A program made the position numbers and the translations under genes. A DNA stretch of 13,188 bases from an uncultured Fimbriimonadales bacterium (lineage in GTDB: Bacteria; Armatimonadota; Fimbriimonadia; Fimbriimonadales; GBS-DC): contig CALAMM010000105.1 of assembly GCA_937925775.1 (NCBI GenBank), forward strand, positions 1-13,188, given 5' to 3'. The notes below the pieces were generated by a model. The model saw only the letters and a program-made list of their open reading frames with translations. It searched no databases and was not told the origin of the DNA. Below, piece by piece: positions 1 through 7,297 of the stretch; positions within the stretch are counted from its first letter, which is position 1; the number at the start of each line of letters is the position of its first letter.

Positions 1-453
1 GGTCGCGTGGGCTACCTGTATAACCCGTCCGACCTGCGTGGCTTCTATGCAGGCGTGAACTACAACGCCTCGCAAGACCTGAAGGTCAACCTGCAGGGCG
101 CGTTCCTGGAGGGTACAGGGCGCGTGGCAGGCGGCTACACAGGCAATGAGGAAGTCATCCAGCTGCTCGCGGGCGTGGATTATCGCCTGTCCGACCGCTG
201 GAATGTCTCGCTCAACTACGAGGGCGTCTACTGGAAGCTCGGCGCGTTTAGAGGCGCGAAGCCCGTGTGGAACTACTTCACGCTGGGCGTCGGCTACAAC
301 CTCGGCGAGAACGCGGCGCTGAATGTGCTGTACCAGATTCTCGATACCGACGGCAAGAGCGCTGCGGTACCCGCTCTCTTCAGCGGCGGTCCAGCCGCAG
401 GCAGGAAGAACAGCGGCGCGGTGGCTGCCACCACGCTCAGCGTCAAGTTCTAA
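1..453 (+). CDS. C-terminal part of a beta-barrel outer-membrane (porin-like) protein, 5' end outside the window
   Basis: The frame is open from the first base and ends at TAA 451-453, so only the last 150 residues are present. They show the alternating polar/hydrophobic pattern of transmembrane beta strands, for example around GFYAGVNYNAS, IQLLAGVDYRLSDRWNVSLNYEG (in two stretches) and YFTLGVGYNLG, joined by short turns with D, N and G. The chain ends in TTLSVKF; a terminal Phe preceded by alternating hydrophobic residues is the usual BAM recognition signal of outer-membrane proteins. In several diderm phyla such barrels follow an N-terminal SLH domain, but that part would lie upstream and cannot be seen. 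A GTG at position 7 is an internal valine, not a likely start. The gene is closed by a strong terminator 40 bases downstream. The exact family is not resolved; the barrel call is fairly safe. Confidence 0.72.
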   Translation, partial: GRVGYLYNPSDLRGFYAGVNYNASQDLKVNLQGAFLEGTGRVAGGYTGNEEVIQLLAGVDYRLSDRWNVSLNYEGVYWKLGAFRGAKPVWNYFTLGVGYNLGENAALNVLYQILDTDGKSAAVPALFSGGPAAGRKNSGAVAATTLSVKF

Positions 454-492
454 CACGCGCTTCAGGGCAGGCTCTGCCCGCTCCATCCTTTC

Positions 493-527
493 AGCCCCCT
501 GCGAATGCAGGGGGCTGTTATCTTTTT
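493..527 (+). terminator. Intrinsic terminator after the outer-membrane barrel gene
   Basis: Two perfectly complementary 10-base arms, AGCCCCCTGC (493-502) and GCAGGGGGCT (507-516), enclose a GAAT loop. They are followed by GTTATC and a run of five T (523-527). This is a textbook rho-independent terminator, with the T tract slightly displaced from the stem. It separates the barrel gene from the sugar-nucleotide gene that starts at 588. The remaining 60 bases before that gene show no convincing -10/-35 pair. Confidence 0.9.
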
Positions 528-587
528 ACGCAGGAATCCCCTCATCCAAGCCGAACTGCTATCGCGTGTCGTCTGGAGGAATCCGCT

Positions 588-3089
588 ATGAAAGCCGTTG
601 TGATGGCAGGAGGGGAAGGCTCACGCTTGCGCCCCATTACGGCAAACCGTCCTAAGCCACTGGCGCCCATTGCCAACCGTCCAATTATGGAACATATCCT
701 GCTTCTCCTCAAAGCGCAGGGGATCCGCGAGGTCGTCGCGACGGTCTACTACCTCGCCGACCACATTGAGGGCTATTTTGGCGACGGCGCGGATTGGGGC
801 ATGGCAATCCACTACTCGCTGGAAGACACGCCGTTGGGCACGGCTGGCAGCGTCAAACAGGCAGAAGCGCATCTGCGCGACGGAACCTTTCTCATTATCA
901 GCGGCGACGCCCTGACCGACATCGATCTCAAGCCCGCGCTGGAGTTCCATAAACGCAATCACGCCACCGCCACCCTGATACTCGCACGCGTGCCCAATCC
1001 CTTAGAGTTCGGCGTGGTAATCACCCGCGAAGACGGACGGATTACCCGTTTCTTAGAGAAGCCCTCCTGGAGCGAAGTGTTCTCCGACACAGTGAACACA
1101 GGGATTTACATCTTAGAGCCAGAGATTTTCGACTACATGGAGCCTGGCAAGCCATACGACTTTAGCCAGGACCTGTTCCCCCTGCTGCTGCGCGAGGGCA
1201 AGCCGTTGTACGGCTATGTGATGAGTGAATACTGGAGCGATATCGGCTCGTTGCCCCAGTATCGTGAGGCGCATATCGATTTGCTCAATCGCAAGGTGCA
1301 TCTCGATATTCCGGGAGAGGAGAAGATTCCGGGCGTTTGGGTAGGCGCGGGCGCGACGATAGATCCCGACGCGCAAATTGTGCCGCCTGTCTGTATCGGA
1401 CGCAACTGTCGCATCAAAAAGGGTGCAGTCGTTGGCCCCTATACCACGCTTGGCGACAACTGTATCGTGGAGCCGAACGCGATGGTGGTGCGTACGATTG
1501 TGTGGGATAGTGTCTACATCGGCGCAGGCAGTCAGATTCAAGGCGCCATCGTGGGCACAGGGGTCACAATCAAAGACAATGTGCAGGTTCAAGAAGACGC
1601 AGTGATTGCTGACCGCTGTCATGTCGAGAGCGACAGTGTCATTCGCACGCGCGTCAAGCTCTGGCCTGACAAGTATATTGAGGGCGGTTCGACCGTGACG
1701 ATGAGCCTGATTTGGGGTGCGAAGTGGCGCGGCTCGCTGTTTCGCGATTTGGGGGTGGCGGGGCTTTCGAACATCGAGATGACGCCCGACTTGGCGGCGA
1801 AGCTGGGCGCGGCGTACGCCTCGACTCTGCCGCGCGGCTCGACGATTGTACTGGCGCGCGATACTTTCAAAGCTTCGCGCATGATCAAGCATGCGTTCAT
1901 GTCGGGCGTGCTGTCGGTGGGGGTGGATGTGTCGGACCTGCGGGCGATGCCGCTGCCCATCACGCGCCACTACATTCGCGCGTCGGGCGCAGTGGGCGGC
2001 GTGTGCGTGCGCGTGGCGCCCAGCAATGTGCGCATGACATTGATCGAGTTTTTCGATCGGCGCGGCGTGTATTTGCCGAAATCGGGCGAGCGCAAGATCG
2101 AGAACCTTTTCTTCCGCGAGGATTTTGCCCGTTGCGACGCCGACGAGGTAGGTGAAATCCACTTTGCCTCGCGTGCGATTGAGCAGTATCAGGCGGATTT
2201 TCAACGGCTAACCCCGCTAACTGAGCCTGCGCGTCCGCTGCGGGTGGTGGCGGACTTCGCGTTCAGCCGCGTCGCGGCGATTTTCCCTGCGATGCTGGGG
2301 CAATTGGGGTATGATGTGGTCTCGTTGAACGCTTATCCCGACCCGCGTCGGTCGCCCCGCACCCCTGCAGAGCATGATGCTTTCACCGAAAAACTCAAGC
2401 AGGTTGTGCAGAGCCTTAGCGCGGAGTGTGGCGTGATGTTCGAGAACGAAGGTGAGCGGCTTACTGTGGTGGATGAGCGTGGGCGCGTGATTGGCGGTGG
2501 CGCACTGCTCACGACCTTCGCGCGACTGATGGCGGAAACCTGTCCGGGCAAACAGATTGCCGTGCCTGTGAACGCGCCGTCGGTCATCGAGGAGATTGTC
2601 GCGCCTTACGGGGTGCAGGTCATCCGCACGCGCGCCGATGTGCGCTCGCTGATGAACGCCGCCGCCGAACACGCCGACACCCTCTGCTTCGCAGGGGACA
2701 CTCACGGCGGCTTCATCTTCCCACAATTCCATCCTGGCTTTGATGCGATGTTCGCTTCCGTGCGCCTGCTGGAAGCCACCCAGCGGCTCGGCTGCTACCT
2801 CTCCGAAATCTACGACCAGATTCCTCCGTTCTACACCCTCTACCGCGCTCTTCCGTGCCCTTGGGAACTGAAGGGGCGTGTGATGCGCCTGCTGAGCCAA
2901 GAGGCCAGAGGGCGCATCGAAACGCTGGACGGGTTGAAGGTTTACACAGACCACTCGTGGGCGTTGGTGCTTCCCGACGCATCAGAGCCGATCATCCACC
3001 TGCATGTGGAAGCGCGCACCCCCGAAGATGCGGAACGCTTGCTCCAAGAATTCAGCGCACGCATCGAAGCGTTCACCCAGAAGGATTAA
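588..3089 (+). CDS. NDP-sugar pyrophosphorylase (mannose-1-phosphate guanylyltransferase-like) fused to a degenerate phosphomannomutase-like domain
   Basis: The 833-residue protein starts at ATG 588, 7 bases after a GGAGGA site (575-580). Residues 1-235 form the nucleotidyltransferase domain: GGEGSRLRP (8-16) with PK (22-23) bind the nucleotide, D107 lies in SGDALTDID, and FLEKP is at 155-159. Residues 250-370 are a hexapeptide-type left-handed beta helix. Residues 380-833 follow the alpha-D-phosphohexomutase fold, but every active-site loop is altered. The serine loop TASHNP reads RVAPSN (catalytic Ser replaced by Ala477), the metal loop DGDGDR reads ENEGER (619-624), the sugar loop GExSGH reads GDTHGG (703-708), and the phosphate loop RPSGTEP reads LPDASEP (795-801). 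The first half should make a nucleotide-activated sugar, probably GDP-mannose or a glucose analogue, for envelope glycans. The second half is probably not a mutase. From memory, long cyanobacterial homologues share this architecture and the altered loops. The substrate nucleotide is unproven. Confidence 0.9.
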   Translation: MKAVVMAGGEGSRLRPITANRPKPLAPIANRPIMEHILLLLKAQGIREVVATVYYLADHIEGYFGDGADWGMAIHYSLEDTPLGTAGSVKQAEAHLRDGTFLIISGDALTDIDLKPALEFHKRNHATATLILARVPNPLEFGVVITREDGRITRFLEKPSWSEVFSDTVNTGIYILEPEIFDYMEPGKPYDFSQDLFPLLLREGKPLYGYVMSEYWSDIGSLPQYREAHIDLLNRKVHLDIPGEEKIPGVWVGAGATIDPDAQIVPPVCIGRNCRIKKGAVVGPYTTLGDNCIVEPNAMVVRTIVWDSVYIGAGSQIQGAIVGTGVTIKDNVQVQEDAVIADRCHVESDSVIRTRVKLWPDKYIEGGSTVTMSLIWGAKWRGSLFRDLGVAGLSNIEMTPDLAAKLGAAYASTLPRGSTIVLARDTFKASRMIKHAFMSGVLSVGVDVSDLRAMPLPITRHYIRASGAVGGVCVRVAPSNVRMTLIEFFDRRGVYLPKSGERKIENLFFREDFARCDADEVGEIHFASRAIEQYQADFQRLTPLTEPARPLRVVADFAFSRVAAIFPAMLGQLGYDVVSLNAYPDPRRSPRTPAEHDAFTEKLKQVVQSLSAECGVMFENEGERLTVVDERGRVIGGGALLTTFARLMAETCPGKQIAVPVNAPSVIEEIVAPYGVQVIRTRADVRSLMNAAAEHADTLCFAGDTHGGFIFPQFHPGFDAMFASVRLLEATQRLGCYLSEIYDQIPPFYTLYRALPCPWELKGRVMRLLSQEARGRIETLDGLKVYTDHSWALVLPDASEPIIHLHVEARTPEDAERLLQEFSARIEAFTQKD

Positions 3090-3100
3090 CGCCTGTCGGG

Positions 3101-3106
3101 TACAAT
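3101..3106 (+). promoter_or_regulatory. -10 box TACAAT of a likely leaderless hisC promoter
   Basis: TACAAT lies 6 bases before the hisC ATG at 3113, so transcription would begin at or next to the A of the start codon. There is no Shine-Dalgarno sequence in the 23-base gap after the preceding stop codon, which fits a leaderless transcript. No good TTGACA-like -35 is visible at 16-18 bases upstream. The placement matches that at 10771-10776 and 13000-13005. Confidence 0.5.
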
Positions 3107-3112
3107 CAGGGC

Positions 3113-4207
3113 ATGCCAATCCGCGCACGCGCCCATGTCTATCAAATGCAACCTTACTGCCCTGGCAAAACGCCAGAGCAGCTAATGCAGGAGCTGGGGC
3201 TAAGCGAGCTGGTTAAACTATCGGCGAACGAGAACCCTCTTGGGGCGTCCCCGCGCGCTCAAGAAGCGATCTTGCAGAACCTGCATAAGATCCACCTCTA
3301 TCCCGACGGCAACTGCACGGTTTTGCGCGACGCGCTCAGCCAATTCTACAACTTACCCCCCGACCACTTTGCCTTCGGCAACGGTTCTGATGAGCTGATC
3401 CACCTCTTTGGGATTGCCTACCTGGAGCCGGGCGATGAACTGATTATGGCGCACCCCTCGTTTGTACGCTATGAGGCGTCCGCTCGGCTAAATCGGGCGG
3501 TTCTGAAGCGAATTCCGCTCACGCCTGACTTCCGTCACGACTTGAGCGCGATGGCAGGCGCCATCACGGAGCGGACAAAGCTGCTCTACATCGCCAATCC
3601 GAACAACCCCACAGGTACGATTGTCTATCGCGACGAGCTGGAGCAGTTCCTTGAGCGCGTTCCTGAGCATGGGCTGGTGATTTTGGACGAAGCGTACTTT
3701 GAATATGTCGACCATCCTGACTATCCGAACGGATTGGACTATGTGCGGGCGGGTTGGAATGTGGTTGTGTTTCGCACTTTTTCCAAAGCCTACGGTCTGG
3801 CAGGGTTGCGGATTGGCTATGCGATGGGGCGTCCTGAGCTGTTGGATCCGATTGAGCGGGTGCGCGAGCCGTTTAATGTGAACACACTGGCGCAGGTCGC
3901 CGCCGCGGCAGCGATCTGGGATCGCGCACACATAGAGCGCACGCGGGCGTTCAATCGCACAGGGCTGGCGGTTCTCCAGTCGGCGTGCGAGCGGATGGGG
4001 CTGCGTTATGTGCCCTCTCAGGCGAACTTTCTGCTCATCGAGGTCGGCAGCGAGTGCGCCCGTATCCAGCAGCGATTGCTCCAGCAAGGTATCTTGGTGC
4101 GTACGGGCGAGGCGTTCGACATGCCGACTTTTCTGCGCGTCAACACGGGCACGCCTGAGCAGAACGAGCGTTTTATTGAGGCGTTGCAGCATGCGCTGTA
4201 CGAGTGA
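3113..4207 (+). CDS. hisC: Histidinol-phosphate aminotransferase
   Basis: The 364-residue protein is a fold-type I PLP-dependent aminotransferase that moves the amino group from glutamate to imidazole-acetol phosphate in histidine synthesis. The N-terminus (HVYQMQPYCPGKTPE) and the LSANENPLG motif (37-45) are characteristic of HisC. GNGSDE (89-94) contacts the cofactor phosphate, NPNNPTGT (162-169) holds the PLP-facing Asn, LDEAYFEY (191-198) supplies the Asp that pairs with the pyridine nitrogen, and Lys225 in TFSKAYGLAGLRIGY forms the Schiff base. Arg342 in FLRVNTG should bind the substrate carboxylate. The length is normal for the family. No other his gene lies in the window, and a broader aromatic aminotransferase role cannot be excluded. 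The start has no ribosome binding site but a -10 box directly before it. Confidence 0.93.
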   Translation: MPIRARAHVYQMQPYCPGKTPEQLMQELGLSELVKLSANENPLGASPRAQEAILQNLHKIHLYPDGNCTVLRDALSQFYNLPPDHFAFGNGSDELIHLFGIAYLEPGDELIMAHPSFVRYEASARLNRAVLKRIPLTPDFRHDLSAMAGAITERTKLLYIANPNNPTGTIVYRDELEQFLERVPEHGLVILDEAYFEYVDHPDYPNGLDYVRAGWNVVVFRTFSKAYGLAGLRIGYAMGRPELLDPIERVREPFNVNTLAQVAAAAAIWDRAHIERTRAFNRTGLAVLQSACERMGLRYVPSQANFLLIEVGSECARIQQRLLQQGILVRTGEAFDMPTFLRVNTGTPEQNERFIEALQHALYE

Positions 4208-4835
4208 GGCGGGAGCGGAGGGCGGTAGTAGCAAGGCTTCTAAACTGCTGGTGCTGACGCTGTTTGTTGCACCAGTTGTGCTGACGGTGCTGGTGCTGGT
4301 TTCGCCTTGGTTTCGGCAGTTGCGTGCAACCCAACTGGAGCGCAACGAGCAGCTGCTTCAGGCTGTGGAATCGGGCGATATCGAGCAGGTGAAGCGCGTG
4401 TTGGCGCGCGGCGCGGTAGTGAACGCTCGCACGAAGTCGGGGTTAACGGCGCTGAGTATCGCAGTAATTCGCGGCTACGACGACATCGCGCTCCTCCTTA
4501 TCGAGAGAGGCGCGAGTTTAGACGCTCGCGACAAATCAGGCGACCGCGAGAACCGCCATCCGGGCAACTCGCCCGTGCATTACGCGGCGATTTATGGAAG
4601 GACGCGCGTGCTACAAGCGATGTTGGCTCGTGGCGTCTCGCCGAACTTGCGGGACCGAAACGGACGCACCCTGCTGATGATGGCCGCGGAGAACGGGCAC
4701 CGCGATACGGTGAAACTCCTGCTGGAGCGGGGTGCGGATCCGAACGCTCGGAGTGCGCTGGGCGATACTGCGCTCGACGCCGCCCGGCGGAGCGGCGACC
4801 CCGAAATCCTACGCATGATACAGGAGCGCTTGTAG
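4191..4835 (+). CDS. Membrane-anchored ankyrin-repeat protein
   Basis: The 214-residue protein starts at ATG 4191, inside the last 17 bases of hisC, with GAGG (4178-4181) as ribosome binding site; the overlap suggests translational coupling. After a short Gly/Ser-rich N-terminus, one hydrophobic helix (about 19-38, LLVLTLFVAPVVLTVLVLVS) is followed by Trp-Phe-Arg, as in a membrane anchor or uncleaved signal. Four to five ankyrin repeats fill the rest: NEQLLQAVESGDIEQVKRVL, GLTALSIAVIRGYDDIALLL, NSPVHYAAIYGRTRVLQAML, GRTLLMMAAENGHRDTVKLL and a capping GDTALDAARRSGDPEILRMI. The second repeat carries an insert of about ten residues (KSGDRENRHPG) in its hairpin. Ankyrin repeats bind proteins; the partner is unknown and nothing ties the protein to histidine synthesis. 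The side of the membrane that the repeats face is not certain. Confidence 0.85.
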   Translation: MRCTSEAGAEGGSSKASKLLVLTLFVAPVVLTVLVLVSPWFRQLRATQLERNEQLLQAVESGDIEQVKRVLARGAVVNARTKSGLTALSIAVIRGYDDIALLLIERGASLDARDKSGDRENRHPGNSPVHYAAIYGRTRVLQAMLARGVSPNLRDRNGRTLLMMAAENGHRDTVKLLLERGADPNARSALGDTALDAARRSGDPEILRMIQERL

Positions 4836-4901
4836 GCTATGTTGGCGTTTGCGAAGTTGCAAGTGCTGTCTGAGACGGCTTAGTCTACTCGCGCGGTACG
4901 C

Positions 4902-5429
4902 TTATAGGGTCTCCAACCTGCGTCCCAGCAGGCGGTTGAGGGCGTCCAGCATCGCGGCGGCAACGGCGCGATTGAGGTCTTCCCGTAGCAGCGCGCTGCC
5001 CACGAGCTCTTGGCGGCTTTCTCCATCCTCCCACAACACGATGACGCTCACCACTGCGCGCCCTGCTTCACTGGGGATCTCATTCGCTTGCAAGAGGCGA
5101 ATCTGCACTGAAGGCGGGATTAGCGGTTTGAGCGCGTTTAGCGTGGCTTCTGCAATTAGGCGGTGGGGCTGCGCTTCACCCTCTGCTGTGCCTTCCAGCA
5201 CGCGATTCTCCATCTGCAGATAAACACGCGCCTTCGCCCGACGCCCCTCACGCTCGTAGGAGACGCTTTGGATCTTGACCCGCTTTTCAGGGGGTGCTGT
5301 CTCCACCACCGCTTGGATCGGCAACGGCAGTTGCCCCCCTTGCGCCGCGCGCGCGGCAGTGCCTTTCATCATCATGCATTCCTGACTGGCAAGGTTGACC
5401 AGGTTGTCGACGGTGGCGGCGTAATGCAC
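4902..5429 (-). CDS. C-terminal part of the TAG-split GGDEF protein: end of GGDEF fold plus a duplicated alpha/beta domain of unknown function
   Basis: This open stretch is in the same frame as the CBS-GGDEF gene upstream and is separated from it by the TAG at 5465-5463 and 11 sense codons. Its first residues, HYAATVDNLVNLASQECMMMKG, look like the last helix of a GGDEF domain and complete the fold that stops short upstream. The rest holds two copies of a strand-strand-helix unit. Copy one runs from VKIQSVSYEREGRR to ATLNALKPL; copy two runs from VQIRLLQ through VSVIVLWEDGE to AMLDALNRLL. I do not recognise this domain; the topology is loosely like small regulatory alpha/beta domains such as the LeuA tail, without useful sequence identity. 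A GTG at 5429 with GGGAG five bases upstream could permit re-initiation, but more likely this is the detached 3' half of one gene. Confidence 0.6.
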   Translation of the reverse strand: MHYAATVDNLVNLASQECMMMKGTAARAAQGGQLPLPIQAVVETAPPEKRVKIQSVSYEREGRRAKARVYLQMENRVLEGTAEGEAQPHRLIAEATLNALKPLIPPSVQIRLLQANEIPSEAGRAVVSVIVLWEDGESRQELVGSALLREDLNRAVAAAMLDALNRLLGRRLETL

Positions 5430-5462
5430 TTGCTCCCGCTCGCGCGTGCGCTTGCCGCCTTG

Positions 5463-6263
5463 CTACCCGTAAGACGCCGAGATAGGGAGATCCACCTCAG
5501 GGATCTGGATACTCGCGATCTGACGGCTCAAGTGATGGGCAAGTAGCCCCGCTTCTTCGCGTCGACGCAGGGTCGCAATCGCAAACTCATCCCCACCCCA
5601 GCGGCAGACCACCTCTGTCTGAGGATCGATCTCGGTAAGCAAAATCTGCGCCACCCGCCGCAACACCTCGTCGCCCACCAAATGACCATAACGCTTATTG
5701 AACACGCCGAAGTTATCCAAGTCGAAAAAGATAATGGTGATTTCGTTGCCCTGCGCGAGTTGCTCGATGCTCCATTCGCGTAGGTAGTCCGACCAGGGCA
5801 GCCCCGTCATCGGGTCATAGCTGCGCCCGATTTCAGAGAGGAGGTCGAAAACGGAGACCACCCCGATGAGTCGCTCGCCTTCCAGCACAGGCATGAGGCT
5901 TTGGCGGTGGCTCTGGAACCAGTCGGCGACGGTGCGCAAGGGCGTCTGCGGCGTGGCGACCATCAGTTCGGTGGTCATCACCTCGCGCACGGGGGTCTCC
6001 AGCGGGACGCCGAGCAGCTGGTCTGACTCCACGAGGCCCAGCACGCGCCCTCCTTCGATTACGGGCAACCCGCGCAGACGATGCCCCCGCAACAGCACCA
6101 ACGCCGTTTCGACCGTATGGTCGGGATTGACCCATACGCGAATCGGCTGTACGAGATGGCGTATTGTGCGCATGAACAGCTCGCGCTCCCCCTGCAAGCG
6201 CGCTGGATGATTTGAGAGGGCGGCGAGAGCGTTCTCCACTACATGGAGCGCTTTGGGATTCAT
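5463..6263 (-). CDS. CBS-CBS-GGDEF diguanylate cyclase-like protein, ended early by an in-frame TAG
   Basis: The start is ATG 6263, seven bases after GGAGG (6275-6271); the frame is open further upstream but without a better site. Residues about 37-86 and 90-146 form a CBS-domain pair (REVMTTELMVATPQTPLRTVAD, then LMPVLEGERLIGVVSVFDLL), which usually binds adenine nucleotides. Residues 147-266 begin a GGDEF domain: DPMTGLPWSDYL, FFDLDNFGVFNKRYGHLVGDE and an intact GGDEF signature at 223-227, so the catalytic half-site for cyclic di-GMP synthesis is present. No RxxD inhibitory site precedes it. Translation stops at codon 267 (TAG 5465-5463) right after ISASYG, before the last strand and helix of the fold, while the same frame continues to 4902. 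The likely ancestral product is 453 residues. It is unclear whether the shortened protein is active. Confidence 0.8.
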   Translation of the reverse strand: MNPKALHVVENALAALSNHPARLQGERELFMRTIRHLVQPIRVWVNPDHTVETALVLLRGHRLRGLPVIEGGRVLGLVESDQLLGVPLETPVREVMTTELMVATPQTPLRTVADWFQSHRQSLMPVLEGERLIGVVSVFDLLSEIGRSYDPMTGLPWSDYLREWSIEQLAQGNEITIIFFDLDNFGVFNKRYGHLVGDEVLRRVAQILLTEIDPQTEVVCRWGGDEFAIATLRRREEAGLLAHHLSRQIASIQIPEVDLPISASYG

Positions 6264-6287
6264 CGCCGCTCCTCCGCTTGCCCTTTC

Positions 6288-6298
6288 ACTATAGTATA
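6288..6298 (-). promoter_or_regulatory. Candidate -10 region for the CBS-GGDEF gene
   Basis: Reading on the minus strand, TATACTATAGT gives two overlapping -10-like hexamers (TATACT and TATAGT), 13-23 bases before the GGAGG ribosome binding site. No clear -35 hexamer lies 16-18 bases upstream. The site lies in the 86-base gap between the end of the lipoprotein gene and the GGDEF gene, which supports a separate transcript for the latter. Confidence 0.4.
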
Positions 6299-6349
6299 CG
6301 AGAATTGCTTCATAGCTCGCTACAGTACAATTACGAGTTTGGTTGCGCT

Positions 6350-7297
6350 TTAGCGTGCCAGCCATTCATAGGGCACATAAACGATTTGCCGATCTGCGCC
6401 ACGCCCTTGACTCAGGTTGCGCAGCAGGTTTCCTGCGCGGATGCCGATCTCCTTCGGACGCTCCAGAACCAGCAGATCGATCTGACGAGCGCGATACCAG
6501 TCTTTTGACGACTCGCGCCAGCTAAGGACGCCCACATTGTTTAGGCGCGCAGCGCCGATTCCCTGCTGAGCCACCTCTGCGCCCATGAGGAAGATACCCT
6601 TAATCTGCGGCGCTGGTAGGAGCTTCTGGAGGACCGAGGGTGTGTTGCGGCTATCAGAGAGGGGGATAAGCCGCGCCCGCGTGCGCCGATTGAACAGTAG
6701 CCCATGTCGGAAGCCGTCCCAGAATTCCGAGACAGCCTGCGGCACGGGATGCCCCGCGATTACGACAACCTCGCCCGATGGGATGCGCTGTGCATACCAT
6801 GCGCCTGCGCGTCGCCCCGCATCGTAGTAGTAGGTTCCCACATAGCCCAGTCGCGCCGTGTTTGGCAAGTCAGTGCCCACCAGCACGACGGGCACGCCCG
6901 CCTGAATCATCTCTTCCACGAGCTGCTTTGCCTCTTCATCGTTGGGCAGACAGAACGCTGTCGCACGCCAATCGCCTTCTTTCAATCGCCTGAAAATCGC
7001 TTCGCGCTCGCCTGCTCTGAAAAGCAGTTTCTCTAACCGTACTCCAGGAGCATCGAGTCGACTGCTCATCCCTTCCAGGACGGCATCCCAGTAATCGTTG
7101 GGCTTGCCCTGAATTGCTACTGCTATCGGGAACTGGAACGGTTCGCTTGGAGGCGCGTCGTTGTGGCGGCAGGCGGCGACAAGCAGCAGCGCGGCAAGGA
7201 GGGTGGGGCGTTGGAACCGAGCTGGCTTGCGACGCGTGGCGCGGCAGCAATCGGGAACAACGCGCATCCCTCCAAGCGAAGCGAGGATTGGCTTCAT
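6350..7297 (-). CDS. Sugar-type periplasmic substrate-binding lipoprotein
   Basis: The 315-residue protein starts at ATG 7297 with AAGGGGGT about five bases upstream. A basic stretch (RATRRKPARFQRP) and a hydrophobic run LLAALLLVAAC form a lipoprotein signal peptide, with lipid attachment expected at Cys43. The mature part follows the periplasmic-binding-protein family 1 / Peripla_BP_4 pattern: IAVAIQGKPNDYWDAVLEGM, then PVVLVGTDLPNTARLGYVGTYYYDAGRRAGAW, EVVVIAGHPVPQAVSEFWDGF and, near the end, IDLLVLERPKEIGIRAGNLL. Such proteins bind sugars or autoinducer-like ligands for ABC importers or as sensor inputs. No permease or ATPase gene is nearby, so it may serve a remote transporter or a sensory role. 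It starts 20 bases after the TrkA-like gene and is probably the last gene of that operon. The ligand cannot be read from the sequence. Confidence 0.82.
   Translation of the reverse strand: MKPILASLGGMRVVPDCCRATRRKPARFQRPTLLAALLLVAACRHNDAPPSEPFQFPIAVAIQGKPNDYWDAVLEGMSSRLDAPGVRLEKLLFRAGEREAIFRRLKEGDWRATAFCLPNDEEAKQLVEEMIQAGVPVVLVGTDLPNTARLGYVGTYYYDAGRRAGAWYAQRIPSGEVVVIAGHPVPQAVSEFWDGFRHGLLFNRRTRARLIPLSDSRNTPSVLQKLLPAPQIKGIFLMGAEVAQQGIGAARLNNVGVLSWRESSKDWYRARQIDLLVLERPKEIGIRAGNLLRNLSQGRGADRQIVYVPYEWLAR

Noticed and set aside
267..587. Upstream extension of the nucleotidyltransferase frame to position 267
   Set aside because: It would overlap the barrel gene and pass through a strong terminator; the ATG at 588 has a good ribosome binding site and begins with the family N-terminus.
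1113..2204. Long open frame on the minus strand opposite the sugar-nucleotide gene (363 codons)
   Set aside because: It is a shadow of the GC-rich coding strand: rich in His, Arg and Ala, without recognisable motifs, and wholly inside a gene with clear domains.
4836..4901. Possible terminator between the convergent ankyrin and GGDEF genes
   Set aside because: Only a four-base stem (AGAC/GTCT) with no T run could be found.
6264..6365. Longer start for the CBS-GGDEF protein
   Set aside because: The extension crosses the likely -10 region and has no ribosome binding site; ATG 6263 has GGAGG at seven bases.
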